Source: Portulaca oleracea
Taxonomy: Eukaryota; Streptophyta; Magnoliopsida; Caryophyllales; Portulacaceae
Assembly: GCA_029582165.1 (NCBI GenBank)
Contig: CM055877.1
Span: forward strand, 33,506,249-33,570,248
Length of the DNA: 64,000 bases
Direction: 5' to 3'
Position numbers and translations under genes: made by a program
Shown: positions 11,082-22,303 of the stretch, piece by piece
How positions within the stretch are numbered: the first letter of the stretch is position 1
Layout of the letters: the number at the start of each line of letters is the position of its first letter
Notes under the pieces: generated by a model
The model's database searches: none
What the model saw: the letters and a program-made list of their open reading frames with translations, nothing else
Told to the model about the DNA's origin: nothing

Positions 11082-11948
11082 TGTAGAACCCCTCTTTTTA
11101 ACAGGCCAAAGGACTTTCATGTATCACACCCCAAGGACATCAGTATCAAAGCACCTGAAGGACATTCATGTCCAGCCATCCGAGACATTTTGAAGTGAGA
11201 CAAACGGCAGCACCAAATCAGGGAAGATTTCCTTTCACGCAAGAATCTCCTATTTCCTGCCTAAACTCCTAACCAAACTAACTGATTTTGTATTCTATTT
11301 TCTTGTAGGCACAAAATCAGTAAAAGGATTGAAAGGAAAACTCAAAAAGGAAGGAATATATTCGCCCAGAGGAAAGTAGAGGCAAATCAAAGCAAGGAAA
11401 ATCCATTCCTCAACGGACACAAGAAAGCAGCATTCGCACATAAATAAGGAAGACCAAGCACGAAGAAAAGCCATCGATTCCACGGAAGCAATCGACTGTT
11501 CAAACAAAGAGTGTGTTCTTGTGTTTGAGTGAAAGTGTTCGTGTGTTTTGTGTGTGAGAGTGCTATCAAACTCTAAACGGATCTAGAGTTGTGTTAGGCT
11601 TTCGTGTTCGAATCCTAGATGGAATTAGGATTCAATTTGTGTAAACATCAAACCGTGAATTGGTGGGTGTAATTCTCCAGAAATAAGAAGCGTCCATTGT
11701 AAGGCGCTTGGTTCTCTGTAACCCTAAGCTCCTTTACCTTAGGTAACAATCAATGTTATTCAATTAGCTGAAATAAATGAGGTTATTCATATTTATCTTA
11801 TTGTCCTTTATATTATTTTCAATTATTGAATTGTGTGGAACCTTAATCTGAGCAGATTAAGGGACTAACGTCCTATACCAGTGATCCAATTTTGCAGAAA
11901 TTTTGATCATAACCCTATTCATCCCTCCCCCCCTCTAGGGTTCTTTCA
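11082..11948 (+). mobile_element. Sirevirus 3' LTR
   Basis: The LTR begins TGTAGAACCCC immediately after the polypurine tract and ends ...cccctctagggttctttca at 11948, about 867 bp with TG...CA termini. The C-rich run before the end recurs in the LTRs ending at 17351 and near 22250, marking related Sirevirus LTRs. The 5' LTR is not in the window. Confidence 0.75.
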
Positions 11949-12143
11949 AACTTGACATACCATCCCTGCGGATACGACAACCCTACTTAGGAAACCCAAA
12001 TTTTTACAAACCGAACAAAGACATTTGGACATTTAATATTAAATGAAGTACATGTATTATACTCAAAAATTTAAAAAAAAACAAAAAAATAATGTGGATG
12101 GGTGTACGAGCACAGTCCTCCGGAGCTTACCATCTTCTTTTTA

Positions 12144-12300
12144 CTTATTATGTATCCGAGCCACCACCAATATATATTACCCTTTACACAGGGATAAACC
12201 TTCATGACCGGATGACCCAATTACATTCTTTTTTCCCCCTCAAGCCGTGTACGTACTGTTTGTTTTCCTATAACATTATAAAAAAATTTCTCTTTTACAA
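12144..12300 (+). repeat. Direct repeat flanking the MYB gene, left copy
   Basis: From cttattatgtatccgagcc to about 12300 this matches 15021-15165, with shared blocks gagccaccaccaatat, accctttacac, cattcttttttcccc and tgttttcctataa. It lies about 360-520 bp upstream of the MYB start codon, so it falls in the proximal promoter region. Confidence 0.75.
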
Positions 12301-12479
12301 AAGGGTTTAGAACTGTAAAATAAATAAAATAATAAAGAAAATATGTCTTGTGAAACCAACAAAAGGGACTGCCCATCCACAACCCTAAAACCCAACCTAC
12401 TCACTTTCTTATTATGTTAATTCTTCTCTCTCTTCTACTCCTTCAATTCCCTCCCCCTCCCTTTAAACCAGGTTGCCCT

Positions 12480-12495
12480 ATGTATATATTTATCT
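12480..12495 (+). promoter_or_regulatory. Possible TATA box of the MYB gene
   Basis: tgtatatatttatc lies about 175 bp upstream of the ATG, a normal distance for a plant gene with a ~140-nt leader. Other AT-rich tracts nearby (12560-12590) could also serve. Confidence 0.35.
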
Positions 12496-12660
12496 CTTTT
12501 GGGGTGCATGTCTTTCAGTTTTATCATTAAACCTTTCTCCAACCCTCATCATATTATGTAGTATATAATATCTATCTATCTATATATATTCCCGCTCGCC
12601 ACCAAAAAATGAATCAAAATCATTTCGTATAGTCATACTAAGTAGCTAATCTAAGAGGAA

Positions 12661-14127
12661 ATGGAGGATTCTGGTGGAAATTCAAGTGATAATGAGATTA
12701 AATCTTCAAGTAGCTGCCCTAGAGGTCACTGGAGACCTGCTGAAGATGAAAAGCTTCGAAAACTTGTTGAACAGTATGGACCACAAAATTGGAACTCTAT
12801 AGCTGAAAAGCTTCAGGGCAGATCAGGTGATCCATTCATTTTCTTTATTATCATATTCTTTTGTGTTTGATTTTTTTATGTCTGTTGTTCCTCATGGATT
12901 TTCGAGGTTTAGTTTAACAAGTTTTATCGATTTCCAAAGAAAAAAAAAAGAAGAGAGATAGATGATGGATGATATATGCTTTTGGTTTTATGAAGATTGA
13001 TTAGTTATATGTGCATGCCGTGATGTCTAATCAAAATACGAGAGCTTGTTGCACTGAAATAAGGAAAGTGTCCTTTTGGGATTTCTTTATTTTTTTTTTT
13101 AATTTGACATTGTTCCGCGATTAATTTCGACACTCCACCATTCAAGGATCTCCATTCAAGGATCTATTATTGTTAGTGCATGTAATTTAGTTAAAATTAG
13201 GGATTCTAGTGCGTTGAGTTGAAAGGCTCTCAGGTGAGACGAATTATCCCTATATATGTAGATTAAGTATATTATATTTAATTGTGGTCATCCAAAATTT
13301 TGATGCAATTTCATTTTCCAGGGAAGAGTTGTAGGTTAAGATGGTTCAATCAATTGGACCCAAGAATTAACAGGAAGCCTTTTACCGAGGAGGAAGAGGA
13401 GAGGCTACTAGCCGCGCATCGGATCCATGGCAACAAGTGGGCTCTAATTTCAAGGTTATTCCCTGGTCGAACCGACAACGCTGTCAAGAATCACTGGCAT
13501 GTGATCATGGCTCGTATGCAAAGGGAGCGCTCTAGGCACCACCAAACTAATGCCAACACTGGCAAGAGACTCTCTGGTTCAACACCTTGTAGTAATTCAT
13601 CATCCAACACCACCTCCAAGTCGACCCTGATCAACGTCCACGGCTCCCTGAGGAGATCCGATAATGGTGGGTTCAATTGCGCCAAGGGCAAATCAGTCAT
13701 TCCCGGCAGCAGTACTAATAACCATTCCATGCCTTCATCTTGGAGCTTTTCTAGTTCGTCACTACTAATGCCTATTCACAAGTATAGAGCAATAGCAGCA
13801 GCATCACCGTCACCGTCACCGTCACCTTCTTTGTTGGGAAGTTGGAGTACTACAAACAACACAAATAGCTCGAGTGCACTATATTTATCTCCGTCGTTTA
13901 ACGTACAAGATCTGGCTCAGTACAGAAGGTTTAGCTCATGTGGAGGGTTCGATAATTACTCTGATATCAACAATATTGGTGCAATGGCCAATACCACCAA
14001 ATTAAGGAGGTCTTCACCATTTCAATCCTTGGGGGAGGATTGCGAACTAGGTAAAGCTGATGAAATGGCTAATACCCGAAAGGAGATTCAGTTCATTGAT
14101 TTTCTGGGGGTGGGCAACTCTTTATGA
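12661..14127 (+). CDS. R2R3-MYB transcription factor (subgroup 21-like), two exons
   Basis: Exon 1 is 12661-12826, the intron 12827-13321 (GT...AG) and exon 2 13322-14127, encoding 323 residues. The split codon falls inside the [11 protein letters not shown] motif, a conserved MYB intron position. R2 covers about residues 19-69 ([28 protein letters not shown]) and R3 about 71-120 ([34 protein letters not shown]). R3 lacks its first Trp (Phe instead), as is usual in R2R3 proteins. The residues closest to the repeats resemble the MYB52/54/56/105/117 group, which acts in cell-wall and organ-boundary regulation. The C-terminal ~200 residues are Ser/Asn-rich and end in [12 protein letters not shown]3 has no intron. 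The protein should act in the nucleus as a DNA-binding regulator. Splice sites and frame are intact, so it is probably a working gene. Confidence 0.93.
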
Positions 14128-15710
14128 TCACAACACATTCTCCTTTTTTTTTCCCTTTGATTAACTTATTGTTTCCTATTAGCAAATTATATATAAACAT
14201 AATTTAATTTATGAGTGTCTGAGTTATTATGTGATGAAGTACTTGAGCAACAGTAATTAATTATCTCTTGTAAGATCCTCTCTTTTTGGATTCCTATGTG
14301 CATGTATTAGTGTAGTTGCATATAGAGAGGAGGTTAATTAACATAATTATTGTCGTAATTAATGAGCTAGCTGTTAATTAGGTTATTTATTTATTTATAT
14401 TAATTAAGGGTATATTTACTTGCGAGTTGATGAGTTGGTTGATGAAACCCTTTTTAGGATATAATTACCAAATTTGAGTTTGTGGCATGTTTGTTTATGA
14501 GAAAGCGATAAGAAATGGAAAAAAGTTGAGTAATGATGGTATTCATACATACAATGACTCATATTGAAGATGCATGAAGGTGAAATAGAAATGAATAAAA
14601 TAGTGTTTGCTTAATTAGTTTGGCAAAGTAACTAAAATGAGTTACACTGCACCCACTATTTGAAAACAAAGGTGGACCTTTCTATAGTTGATGCATGTCT
14701 CTGCATAGATAACAACACATATTTTTTGCCACCTTTGGTACCTCCTTCAAGTTTTGAGCTAACTCGTAAATTAGTGGTTGAGTAGTGTATGCACTTTTAA
14801 TGCAAATGTGTCAGCAACTTGATCTCCTAAGATTTGTCACAATGATGAAATCTTAAGTAAGTATTGTTGTGACCCTGATATTGCATTTGTAGTTGCTGGG
14901 TCTTTGATTATAGGAGAATGAATATATACAGAGCTTCCTTCTCTCTTTTTACCCTCATGCATCTAGCTAAGCTCTTGTCTAACAATAACTATAGTTTAAA
15001 TCTAGTTAAGCTCTGTGTCTCTTATTATGTATCGGAGCCACCACCAATATTTACTACCCTTTACACGGATAAAATTTCATGACCCAACATTCTTTTTTCC
15101 CCCTCTCATGTCGCGCGCGTAATGTTTGTTTTCCTATAATATTATAAATTTTTTCCTCGTTTAGAGAAACGTTTATGTTAGTTCAATGATGAGCTAGCCT
15201 TAGAAAAAAAACAATAGCCCTTTAATTTATTTAATATTCATAATCCAATTAGATCTGATGATTAGTTGATGTTATTTGCATCATTGACTAAGCTAACGCA
15301 AACTTCAGGTTGATTTATTTATCCAAGTCACGCGTCCATAAAATGTAATATAGGAGAAATCCTTGTCTGTATATTCTTATACAGAAGCCTAGCGATTAGT
15401 ATCACGCCCAATTTAATTGTCACCTCAATTAGTTTGAAGAGTCCAATGCACCTTGGAATTGGAGTGATTTTTTTATTAAAAAAATATAAATCAAAAGAAG
15501 ATAGAACACAGGAAATACTAGAAAGAGTAAGCTAGAACAAAGAAAACTATAATTCAACCCATCAGACTATTCCTAGTTGGATCTGCTAGCTTATCTTGAG
15601 CTTCAGGTACCTCGACAACACTAATTAACAACACTAAAAGGAGAGACGCTGGAGTTAGCAATATGAAAAGTCTTTTTCCTCACTAGTTAACTTTGATTTG
15701 ATTAGGCCAA
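14128..15710. other. Downstream region of the MYB gene, no gene seen
   Basis: AT-rich sequence presumably containing the 3' UTR (aataa-like motifs after 14170). It includes the right copy of the flanking direct repeat at 15021-15165. I see no coding frame. Confidence 0.5.
15021..15165 (+). repeat. Direct repeat flanking the MYB gene, right copy
   Basis: Second copy of 12144-12300, in the same orientation, about 900 bp past the MYB stop and 2.88 kb from the first. It shows no inverted termini, so it looks more like the relic of a tandem duplication than a MITE. Confidence 0.75.
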
Positions 15711-16263
15711 GGGGGTTTTTGCATTTTGGACCTTGAACTTTAGGGGTATTTATATTCTGAACCCTTGGTTTCAACATTAACGTTTTAGACCCTAAAGTTT
15801 GTAGGCTGAATAAAAAATGGCCTTAAAGTTTGTGGGCTGAAGAAAAAGGTCTCTGTCTCATTCTTTATTTTCCTCCCATGTTTGAATTTATCTCCCGATT
15901 GACCTCAAACTTCAGGACTATGGTTAAAACTAATATTGAAGCTATAATACACCTCTCTTATTCATGTCGGGGCTACTTAGACCCCTGAGTACATGGTTTT
16001 AAGTAACTCCAACATGAATAAAAGAGGTTTATTATAACTTTAATATCGGTTTTAACCTTAGTCTTGAAGTTTGATACCAATCGGGAGAGAAATTCAAACA
16101 TGGAGAGAAAAAAAAAACGGGGAACGAGCTTTTTTTTCACCTCACAAACTTTAGGGTCCTTTTTTCGGCCTACAAACTTTAAGGTCCAAAAAGTTAAAGT
16201 TGAAAACCAAGGGTTCAGAATATAAATACCCCTAAAATTCGGGGTCCAAAATGCAAAAAACCC
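15711..16263. mobile_element. MULE-type MITE, 553 bp (family copy 1)
   Basis: The termini are inverted (GGGTTTTTGCATTTTGGACC against GGTCCAAAATGCAAAAAACC), and the inverted similarity runs deep into the element, nearly to the middle. The flanks ttaggccaa (15702-15710) and ttaggaaaa (16264-16272) match at 7 of 9, a Mutator-like 9-bp duplication. Relatives lie at 38284-39610 and 43130-43456, with an arm near 40.64 kb. Confidence 0.85.
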
Positions 16264-16360
16264 TTAGGAAAAGAGGAGTGATTGTGTTAGGTTTGATTTG
16301 ATCCCTATGTGTTTCTCCTGTTTATGCTGCAAGAGGAGGGCAGTATTTAAAAGCAATAAG

Positions 16361-17351
16361 TGTTAGACCCCTCGAGGACCTCAGCAGACCCAGGCTCAAG
16401 GACCTTGGCGATTGGAAAGTTTTGAATAAAAGTCAAAATTCGAATATTATTTGCATATAATTTGGATATCTTGGAGTGATACTTTCCTGATTATTTTGAC
16501 AGATTTGTTACCTTCATCCATGATATCAAAATCAATATCTAATCTAATAATATGTTTACTAATTATTGGCATATCTCTCTAGGAAGGTATCAAACCATAT
16601 AAGGAATGATTGATTGTTGTAATTCCAGCAACTATCACGTGACTCCTTTCTATACCAGCAAGACATCAATGATAAACAGATTTCGTGAAGATCTCCAACG
16701 ATATCTTGCCAATTGAAGGCTCCTTTCAAAACCTTACAAGTTCAACATTCACCTCACCCTTTGGGTATAAAAAGTGGACGAAGATAGAGAAGACAGGTGA
16801 GGGAAACATTCCATTCCACAAGCAAGACGCATTGTAATTCCACATCCTTTAGTCTCTTGTATCATAAGGTCCTTGGTCTGAATGTATAAATCTTGTAATG
16901 GGACATGTAACTAAGTGAGTTTGGAAACCCATTTGGGTAGCTAAGTATTGTTAATGCTTAGTGAGTTGTATATCAAGGATGTTGCCTTGATTGAGTTTTA
17001 GATCAAGAAGGGCGTGCCTTCTTGATTCAGTTCTTTGTAAGCTTGCTTTTGAGGTACTCAAGGGTGTCGAGATTGAGGACCTAGTTGTACTTCTTAAGTG
17101 ATCAAGAATTGAAGTGGTTCAAAAGCCTAAGTGAAGAGAAGCTTAGGTCTGGTGACGTAGCCTTATTTTGAAAGGTGAAGATCGGCTAAATTCACGTGTA
17201 TCATCTTCTTTTTATGTTTGTTATTTACATTTCGTTTTCATACCTTTTCCTTGGTTATGCGAAGGACCTTGACTAACTTGTGTGTTAAGTTTTTTAGCCT
17301 TGATTTAATTTTAGCCAACCACCTCAATCAACCCCTCCAAGGGTTCTTTCA
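16361..17351 (+). mobile_element. Solo LTR of a Sirevirus-type copia element
   Basis: A 991-bp LTR begins TGTTAGACCCC and ends ctccaagggttctttca, with a TATA box tataaaa at 16766. It is flanked by a perfect 5-bp duplication, ataag at 16356-16360 and 17352-17356. No internal region is present, so this is a solo LTR left by recombination between the two LTRs of a former insertion. Confidence 0.92.
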
Positions 17352-17356
17352 ATAAG

Positions 17357-18257
17357 GTCACATCATTTGGATTAGGGGCGAATGTACTTGGCTAGCTTGA
17401 TCACTAAGGTTAGCTTAAAATTTGTCGATTTTATGGATAGTCGCGCGACCTTCAGTAATTTGTACATGCTTTATGGCTAGTCGATGAGCTAGAAAAGTGG
17501 ATTTGGTTGTTGGGAAGGACGTGCAAGCTTTGACACATGTGGTGCATCCCTTGGCTTTGGCAATGTTTGCAAGATTCGAACATGTGACTTCACTGAAGGT
17601 CATGCGACATTCACGTGAACTTGTGCGTGCATGCATGCATGAGTTTTCCTTTTACGTAATCTTGTGCATATTACTTGTATGCATAGCTAAGGTTTCCAAG
17701 GTTCTAAGATCCCTTTATTTTTCCTATTTCTATTCCTAATAGAATGAACAAAATAAAATAACAAAATTACATCAAAAATATTTCATGCAAATTAGTTGAT
17801 GATTCAAATATGGTTAACATAATCAATCTGAATCAACAAAAACAATAACTAAAATGTTGATAACTAAAGAAAACAAAACCAACCTAGAATCTATCGAATA
17901 GCAGAACAGCAGACATGCGCGCAATGTTTCAAGAGAAATGTTGCCCAATGTTTCCTCTGAAGCATTGCGCGACGTTGGTCAGCCTATCCAAGACTATTTG
18001 GTATGTGGGTCCCACTGTAAATTTCTCACAAGTTCTAATTAAGTAAAAAATAAATATATCAATCGCAAGCTAATTTCGAAGAAAAGTAATAAACTAGGAA
18101 ATTAACTCCAAAATATGCGTTAAAACAGAGATTAAGATATTGGGGGTAAAGTTATTAATTTTAGACAAAAAATTCAAAATCTACCTGTCATAGACGGGCT
18201 CTGAACTCTACTAGATTGGTTTTGATTTATAAAAAAAAAAATACAAAACATTATCAA
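17357..18257. other. Intergenic, no recognisable feature
   Basis: Moderately AT-rich with short palindromes (gtgcatgcatgcatg near 17630; gcgcaatgtttc repeats near 17920-17960). It may hold decayed LTR sequence. I recognise no gene. Confidence 0.4.
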
Positions 18258-18293
18258 TTTATATATATATATATATATATGTATATATGGATA

Positions 18294-18821
18294 TTGGATT
18301 CTAATAATCCCTACTATCACAAATTGTATGGCAATAATCCCTACTATCATTTTGGATTCTAGTGGTCCAAAAAAAAATTGTATTGTAGTGGGACAAAATC
18401 GAGTGTATACGCTAAATATCATAGATTTTGGGTTGCATTTGATTCAAAACTTTGTATAACACTTTACCACGATTTTTAATGAATTTACAGCATTTCTCCC
18501 AATTTCTTTCAAATTTTTTTCAATTAATTTATGATTTTTTCATTTTTATTCCTTTTAAAAAATCATAATAATTGCTCGGAATCTCAAAAAAATAATTTAA
18601 AAAATGTTTTAATAACTACACTTCGTTACCTATCTAGAGGTAGGAACCAAAAAAACAAAAACAATATGGAGTAGGCATAGAAAAAATAAAAAGAATGTGG
18701 TGATGGATTTGGTACCACTACAATACAATTTTTTTTTTTTTTTGGACCACCAGAATCCAAAATGATAGTAGGGATTATTGTCATACAATTTGTGATAGTA
18801 GGGATTATTAGAATCCAATTT
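18294..18821. mobile_element. TA-associated TIR element, copy A
   Basis: 528 bp with ~75-bp near-identical inverted ends (TTGGATTCTAATAATCCCTA start) that contain an internal duplicate of aataatccctactatca. (TA)n tracts lie on both sides (18259-18280 and 18826-18878). The middle is non-coding. Copies B (18908-19424) and C (22304-22798) share the ends and much of the middle. Confidence 0.88.

Positions 18822-18825
<4 letters not shown>

Positions 18826-18878
<53 letters not shown>
18826..18878. repeat. (TA)n microsatellite
   Basis: About 26 TA units between element copies A and B. Comparable tracts lie at 18259, 19430-19473, 22255-22297, 22802-22848, 27394-27472, 33016-33060, 33797-33842 and 33860-33907. 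Several tracts abut the ends of mobile elements. Confidence 0.95.
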
Positions 18879-18884
<6 letters not shown>

Positions 18885-18907
18885 GGGAATATATACATAT
18901 AGGGAAA

Positions 18908-19424
18908 TTGGATTCTAATAATCCCTACTATCACAAATTGGGACAATGGTGGACCGTACTTTCACTTTGTATTCTGGTGGTCCAAAAATAAATAAAATGG
19001 GATTGTAGTGGTTTATTTTCGAGGGAATCATAGATTTTGTGTTGCATTTAATTCAAAACTTAGTATTACACTTTACAATGATTTTTAATGAATTTACAGC
19101 GTTTCTCCCAAATTTTTTTCATTTTTTTACTATTTTTTACGATTTTTTCACTTTTATTATTTTTAAAAAATCATAATAATTATTCGGAGTCTCAAAAAAA
19201 TAATTTAAAAAATGTTTTAGAAACTACAATTCATTAACTTTCTAGGGCATGAACGAAAAAACAAAAACAATATAGTGTAGGAATGAAAAAATAAGAAGAA
19301 TGTGAAGGTGGATTTGGTACCACTACAATCCAATTTTATTGTTTTTTGGACCACCAGAATACAAAGTGAAAGTACGGTCCACCATTGTCCAATTGGAGAA
19401 AGTAGGGATTATTAGAATCCAATT
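18908..19424. mobile_element. TA-associated TIR element, copy B
   Basis: 517 bp with inverted ends (ttggattctaataatccc) extending past gtggaccgtactttcac, so its arms are longer than those of copy A. It is flanked by (TA)n on the left (18826-18878, then 30 bp) and right (19430-19473). The body matches copy A (atcatagattttg, gcgtttctccca). Confidence 0.88.
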
Positions 19425-19426
19425 AT

Positions 19427-19478
<52 letters not shown>

Positions 19479-20313
19479 CACTTTTGTTGGGACTAGGGTT
19501 ACGGGCATTACCTCTACATTCACCGAGGACCTCAAACGAAGCCTTGACGAGGACATTAGGCGAAGTTTTGATACCAAAATTCTGAACGCATACTCTATCC
19601 TACAGAACCAATGTCCTCCACATCACACTCCATGATGCCCTCACTACATTCCCCGTGGAGGACCTCTGCCAAAATTGCGAACTCACTCAGGGAAGTTTCT
19701 TGACCTTTATTCTTTCCATCATTTAGCATATAAAATCCATGATGCAATCATCTTACTCTTATATGCAGAATATTTGGAGAAAAACATGTTGAAAGCACTT
19801 TCCAATATGTGCGGATTAGGATCAAAACGAATAAGGCAAGGATCCACAAATCTGGATCAAGACAAATAAGGCAAGGTTCCACGAATCTGAGATATTCTAG
19901 CCTCAAAACCGTTGCAGCACAAAATGGAAAGGAATCAAGGGAGATGATTATAAAACAACTCAACCACATTGTTGAAGAAATTATTCGATTCCAAGGAAGT
20001 AATCAAAGTGAGTAGGAAATTTAGAAAGAAAATTTCTAAGTTGTAGCCAATTGTGTAATTAGTGAGTTAGTGAGTAGCCAGAGAGTATTCTGGTGAGGCC
20101 CGCCGATTTTTCTGTAATTGAAGATCTTGTTAAATATTCTTCAGTGAGAGAGATCTTCATCAATCAACTGCTGAAGGTTACCTTATGGGATCAAAGTCGG
20201 TGATCCCCTTCTGTAAGCAGTCTTGAGGCTATCACGTCTCTCCACTGCTAAGTTCATTTATTTCCATCTATTATGTAATTTCCTCAAGCTTCTGAATTCA
20301 GTAAAAGATTAAA

Positions 20314-22130
20314 GGGTTTTTGGTTGGGAAAAATCTGTACTGAGGGCCTTGTGATCGAGAAAAATTCAAAGTGACTTTTTGACCGATGGCAGTCTATACT
20401 TATTCATTATTTTCTCATAGCATCCCAGATTGAAATTCCGGCACCGGAATGCTGATGTGGCAACCGGAGCACATGCCCTTTTAATTAAAAGCATGCCAGG
20501 TCATTTATTTAAAATTTTATATATGGCTGGGAAAATCTGTACTGATGGCCTTGTGATCGAGAAAAATACAAAGTGACTTTTTGGCTGATGACAGTTTATA
20601 CTTATTCATCATTTTCTCGTAGCGTCCCAGATTGAAATTCCGGCCCCGAAATATTGATGTGGCAACCGGAGCACGTGCCCTTTTAATTAAAAGCATGTCA
20701 TGTCAAAGATGGTGAGGGAAATTTCAATGTCTTCATCTACAAGCCGTCAATCTTCGATAGTGGGGGCGAGGAGGGATGTTCAGAGTTATGTCTTCTTTAA
20801 TCCCACCATGAAGCTTGTTCGTCTCATTCAATTCTCCAATCTCATATCACTCCCCTCTTCAGCTGGGTACGATTCCAGCAAGTTAGTCACTGCGAAGAAG
20901 CCTCTCGAAGTAGACAAAATCATCTCCATCCTTGAGAAATCGTACCCCATTGAACCCGACCTTAACCGGGTCGCCCACCTTCTCCGACCCGAATTTGTGA
21001 CTTGGAAGCTGAATGATTTCATTGCCGACATGCTTGAAAACTTGGAAGCTGAATGATTTCATTGTCGACATGCTTGTGAAGGAAAATGAAGTGTTTCAGT
21101 CATGGTGGGATACTCTTGAGGTGCTGCGAAGATGTGGGATTGATATACCCTCTGATGCGTTTCTTGTGTTGATTTTAGGGTATTGCAAGGCGAGAAATGT
21201 GGAGTGTGCGGTTGAATAGTTCAGTAAGATGAAAGATTTTGATTGCGAGCCTGATGTGTATACTTATAATGCGATGTTGCATGTTTTTGTGCAGAAAGGA
21301 TTTGTTTTGTTAGCATTGTATAATCAGATGTTAAAGTTGAATTGCAGTCTGAATGAAGCTACCTACACCATTTTGCTGCATGGTTTGTGTAAAAGTGGGG
21401 AGATAACAGATGCACTCCAACTGTTCGATGAAATGACTGAGAGAGGGATATCTCCGAATAATATAACATTTACAGTTGTGATGTTGGGGTTGTGCCATGC
21501 TAAGATGCCTTGTGATGTTGAAAAGTTGTTGAATGACATGAAAATGAACGGGTGCCATCCTGATGAGATAACTTTCAATGATTTGCTTTCTAGGTTTTTC
21601 AAGGTGGGTAAGGTAGATGAAGGATTCATGCTGTTGAAGTCCTTTTTGAATCAAGGGTATAAACTTGGGATTAGTGGGTATAGTTGTATAATTAATGGGT
21701 ATAGTTTTTAAAACAGATAATATAGAATTTAAAAAAAATGACTTGACATGCTTTTAATTAAAAGGGCACATGCTCCGGTTGCCACATCAGCATTGCGATG
21801 CCGGAATTTCAATCTGGGATGCTACGAGAAAAAAATGAATAAGTATAGACTGTCATCAGCCAAAAAGTCAATTTGGATTTTTCTCGATCACAAGGCCCTC
21901 ATCACAGATTTTCCCAGCCATATATAGACCTTTAAAAAAATGACCTGACATGCTTTTAATTAAAAGGGAAAGTTCTCTGGTTGCCACATCAGCATTCTAG
22001 TGCCGAAATTTCAGTGTAGAATGCTACGAGAAAATAATGAATAAGTATAGACTGCCATCAGCCAAAAAGTCACTTTGGATTTTTCTCGATCACAAGGCCC
22101 TCAGTACAGATTTTTCCCAGCCAGAAACCC
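20314..22130 (+). mobile_element. Pack-MULE-like transposon carrying a PPR gene fragment
   Basis: An 1817-bp element bounded by a perfect 9-bp target duplication aagattaaa (20305-20313 and 22131-22139), the length made by Mutator-superfamily transposases. The ends are inverted repeats of about 380 bp beginning GGGTTT(T/C)TGG and continuing gggaaaaatctgtactgag. Each arm is two tandem ~190-bp versions of the same unit (20320 and 20527 on the left; 21740 and 21940 on the right). There is no transposase. The inside (20700-21715) is a piece of a pentatricopeptide-repeat gene. This is the Pack-MULE layout: a non-autonomous Mutator-like element with captured host coding sequence. It is inserted in an older Sirevirus LTR. 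Confidence 0.92.
20709..21711 (+). pseudogene. Captured fragment of a P-class PPR protein gene
   Basis: The frame encodes the N-terminal part of a P-class pentatricopeptide-repeat protein, an organelle RNA-binding family. After a short leader it has IISILEKSYPIEPDL, then at least four PPR motifs (PDVYTYNAMLHVFVQKG, NEATYTILLHGLCKSGEI, PNNITFTVVMLGLC, PDEITFNDLLSRFFKVGKV) and ends inside a fifth (GYSCIINGYSF). The nearest family I recognise is the Arabidopsis At1g79540 type, which is much longer. The copy has three lesions: a 40-bp tandem duplication (21000-21039 and 21040-21079) that shifts frame, an apparent deletion after VTWKL relative to that family, and a TAG at 21217. The coding part begins and ends right at the element's arms, so it was captured. 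A transcript could still yield fragments or small RNAs against the parent gene. Confidence 0.9.
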
Positions 22131-22248
22131 AAGATTAAAGGGTTTAGTCATTGTGTTGATTAAATCTTAACAAAAGTCAAGATTAGTTTTTTCTAACGTC
22201 CTCATTGAATGTGCATAATTTCAATAACCCTATTCACCCCCCTCTAGG

Positions 22249-22299
<51 letters not shown>

Positions 22300-22303
22300 A
22301 AAA

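Larger units (their letters stand above)
19485..22250 (+). mobile_element. Sirevirus-type LTR split by a Mutator-like element
   Basis: The left part (19485-20313) begins tgttgggac after a (TA)n tract. The right part (22131-22250) ends accctattcacccccctctagggtgtg, the family-typical 3' end, and runs into another (TA)n tract. The two parts join exactly across the target duplication of the inserted element at 20314-22130. Without the insert the LTR is about 950 bp. A ~35-bp tandem repeat (aaataaggcaagg...ccac) lies at 19820-19890. No internal region is attached, so it is solo or truncated. Confidence 0.7.

Noticed and set aside
18174..18881. Tyr/Ile repeat frames, here and near 19339, 27372 and 33732
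   Set aside because: They are translations of (TA)n tracts and element arms.
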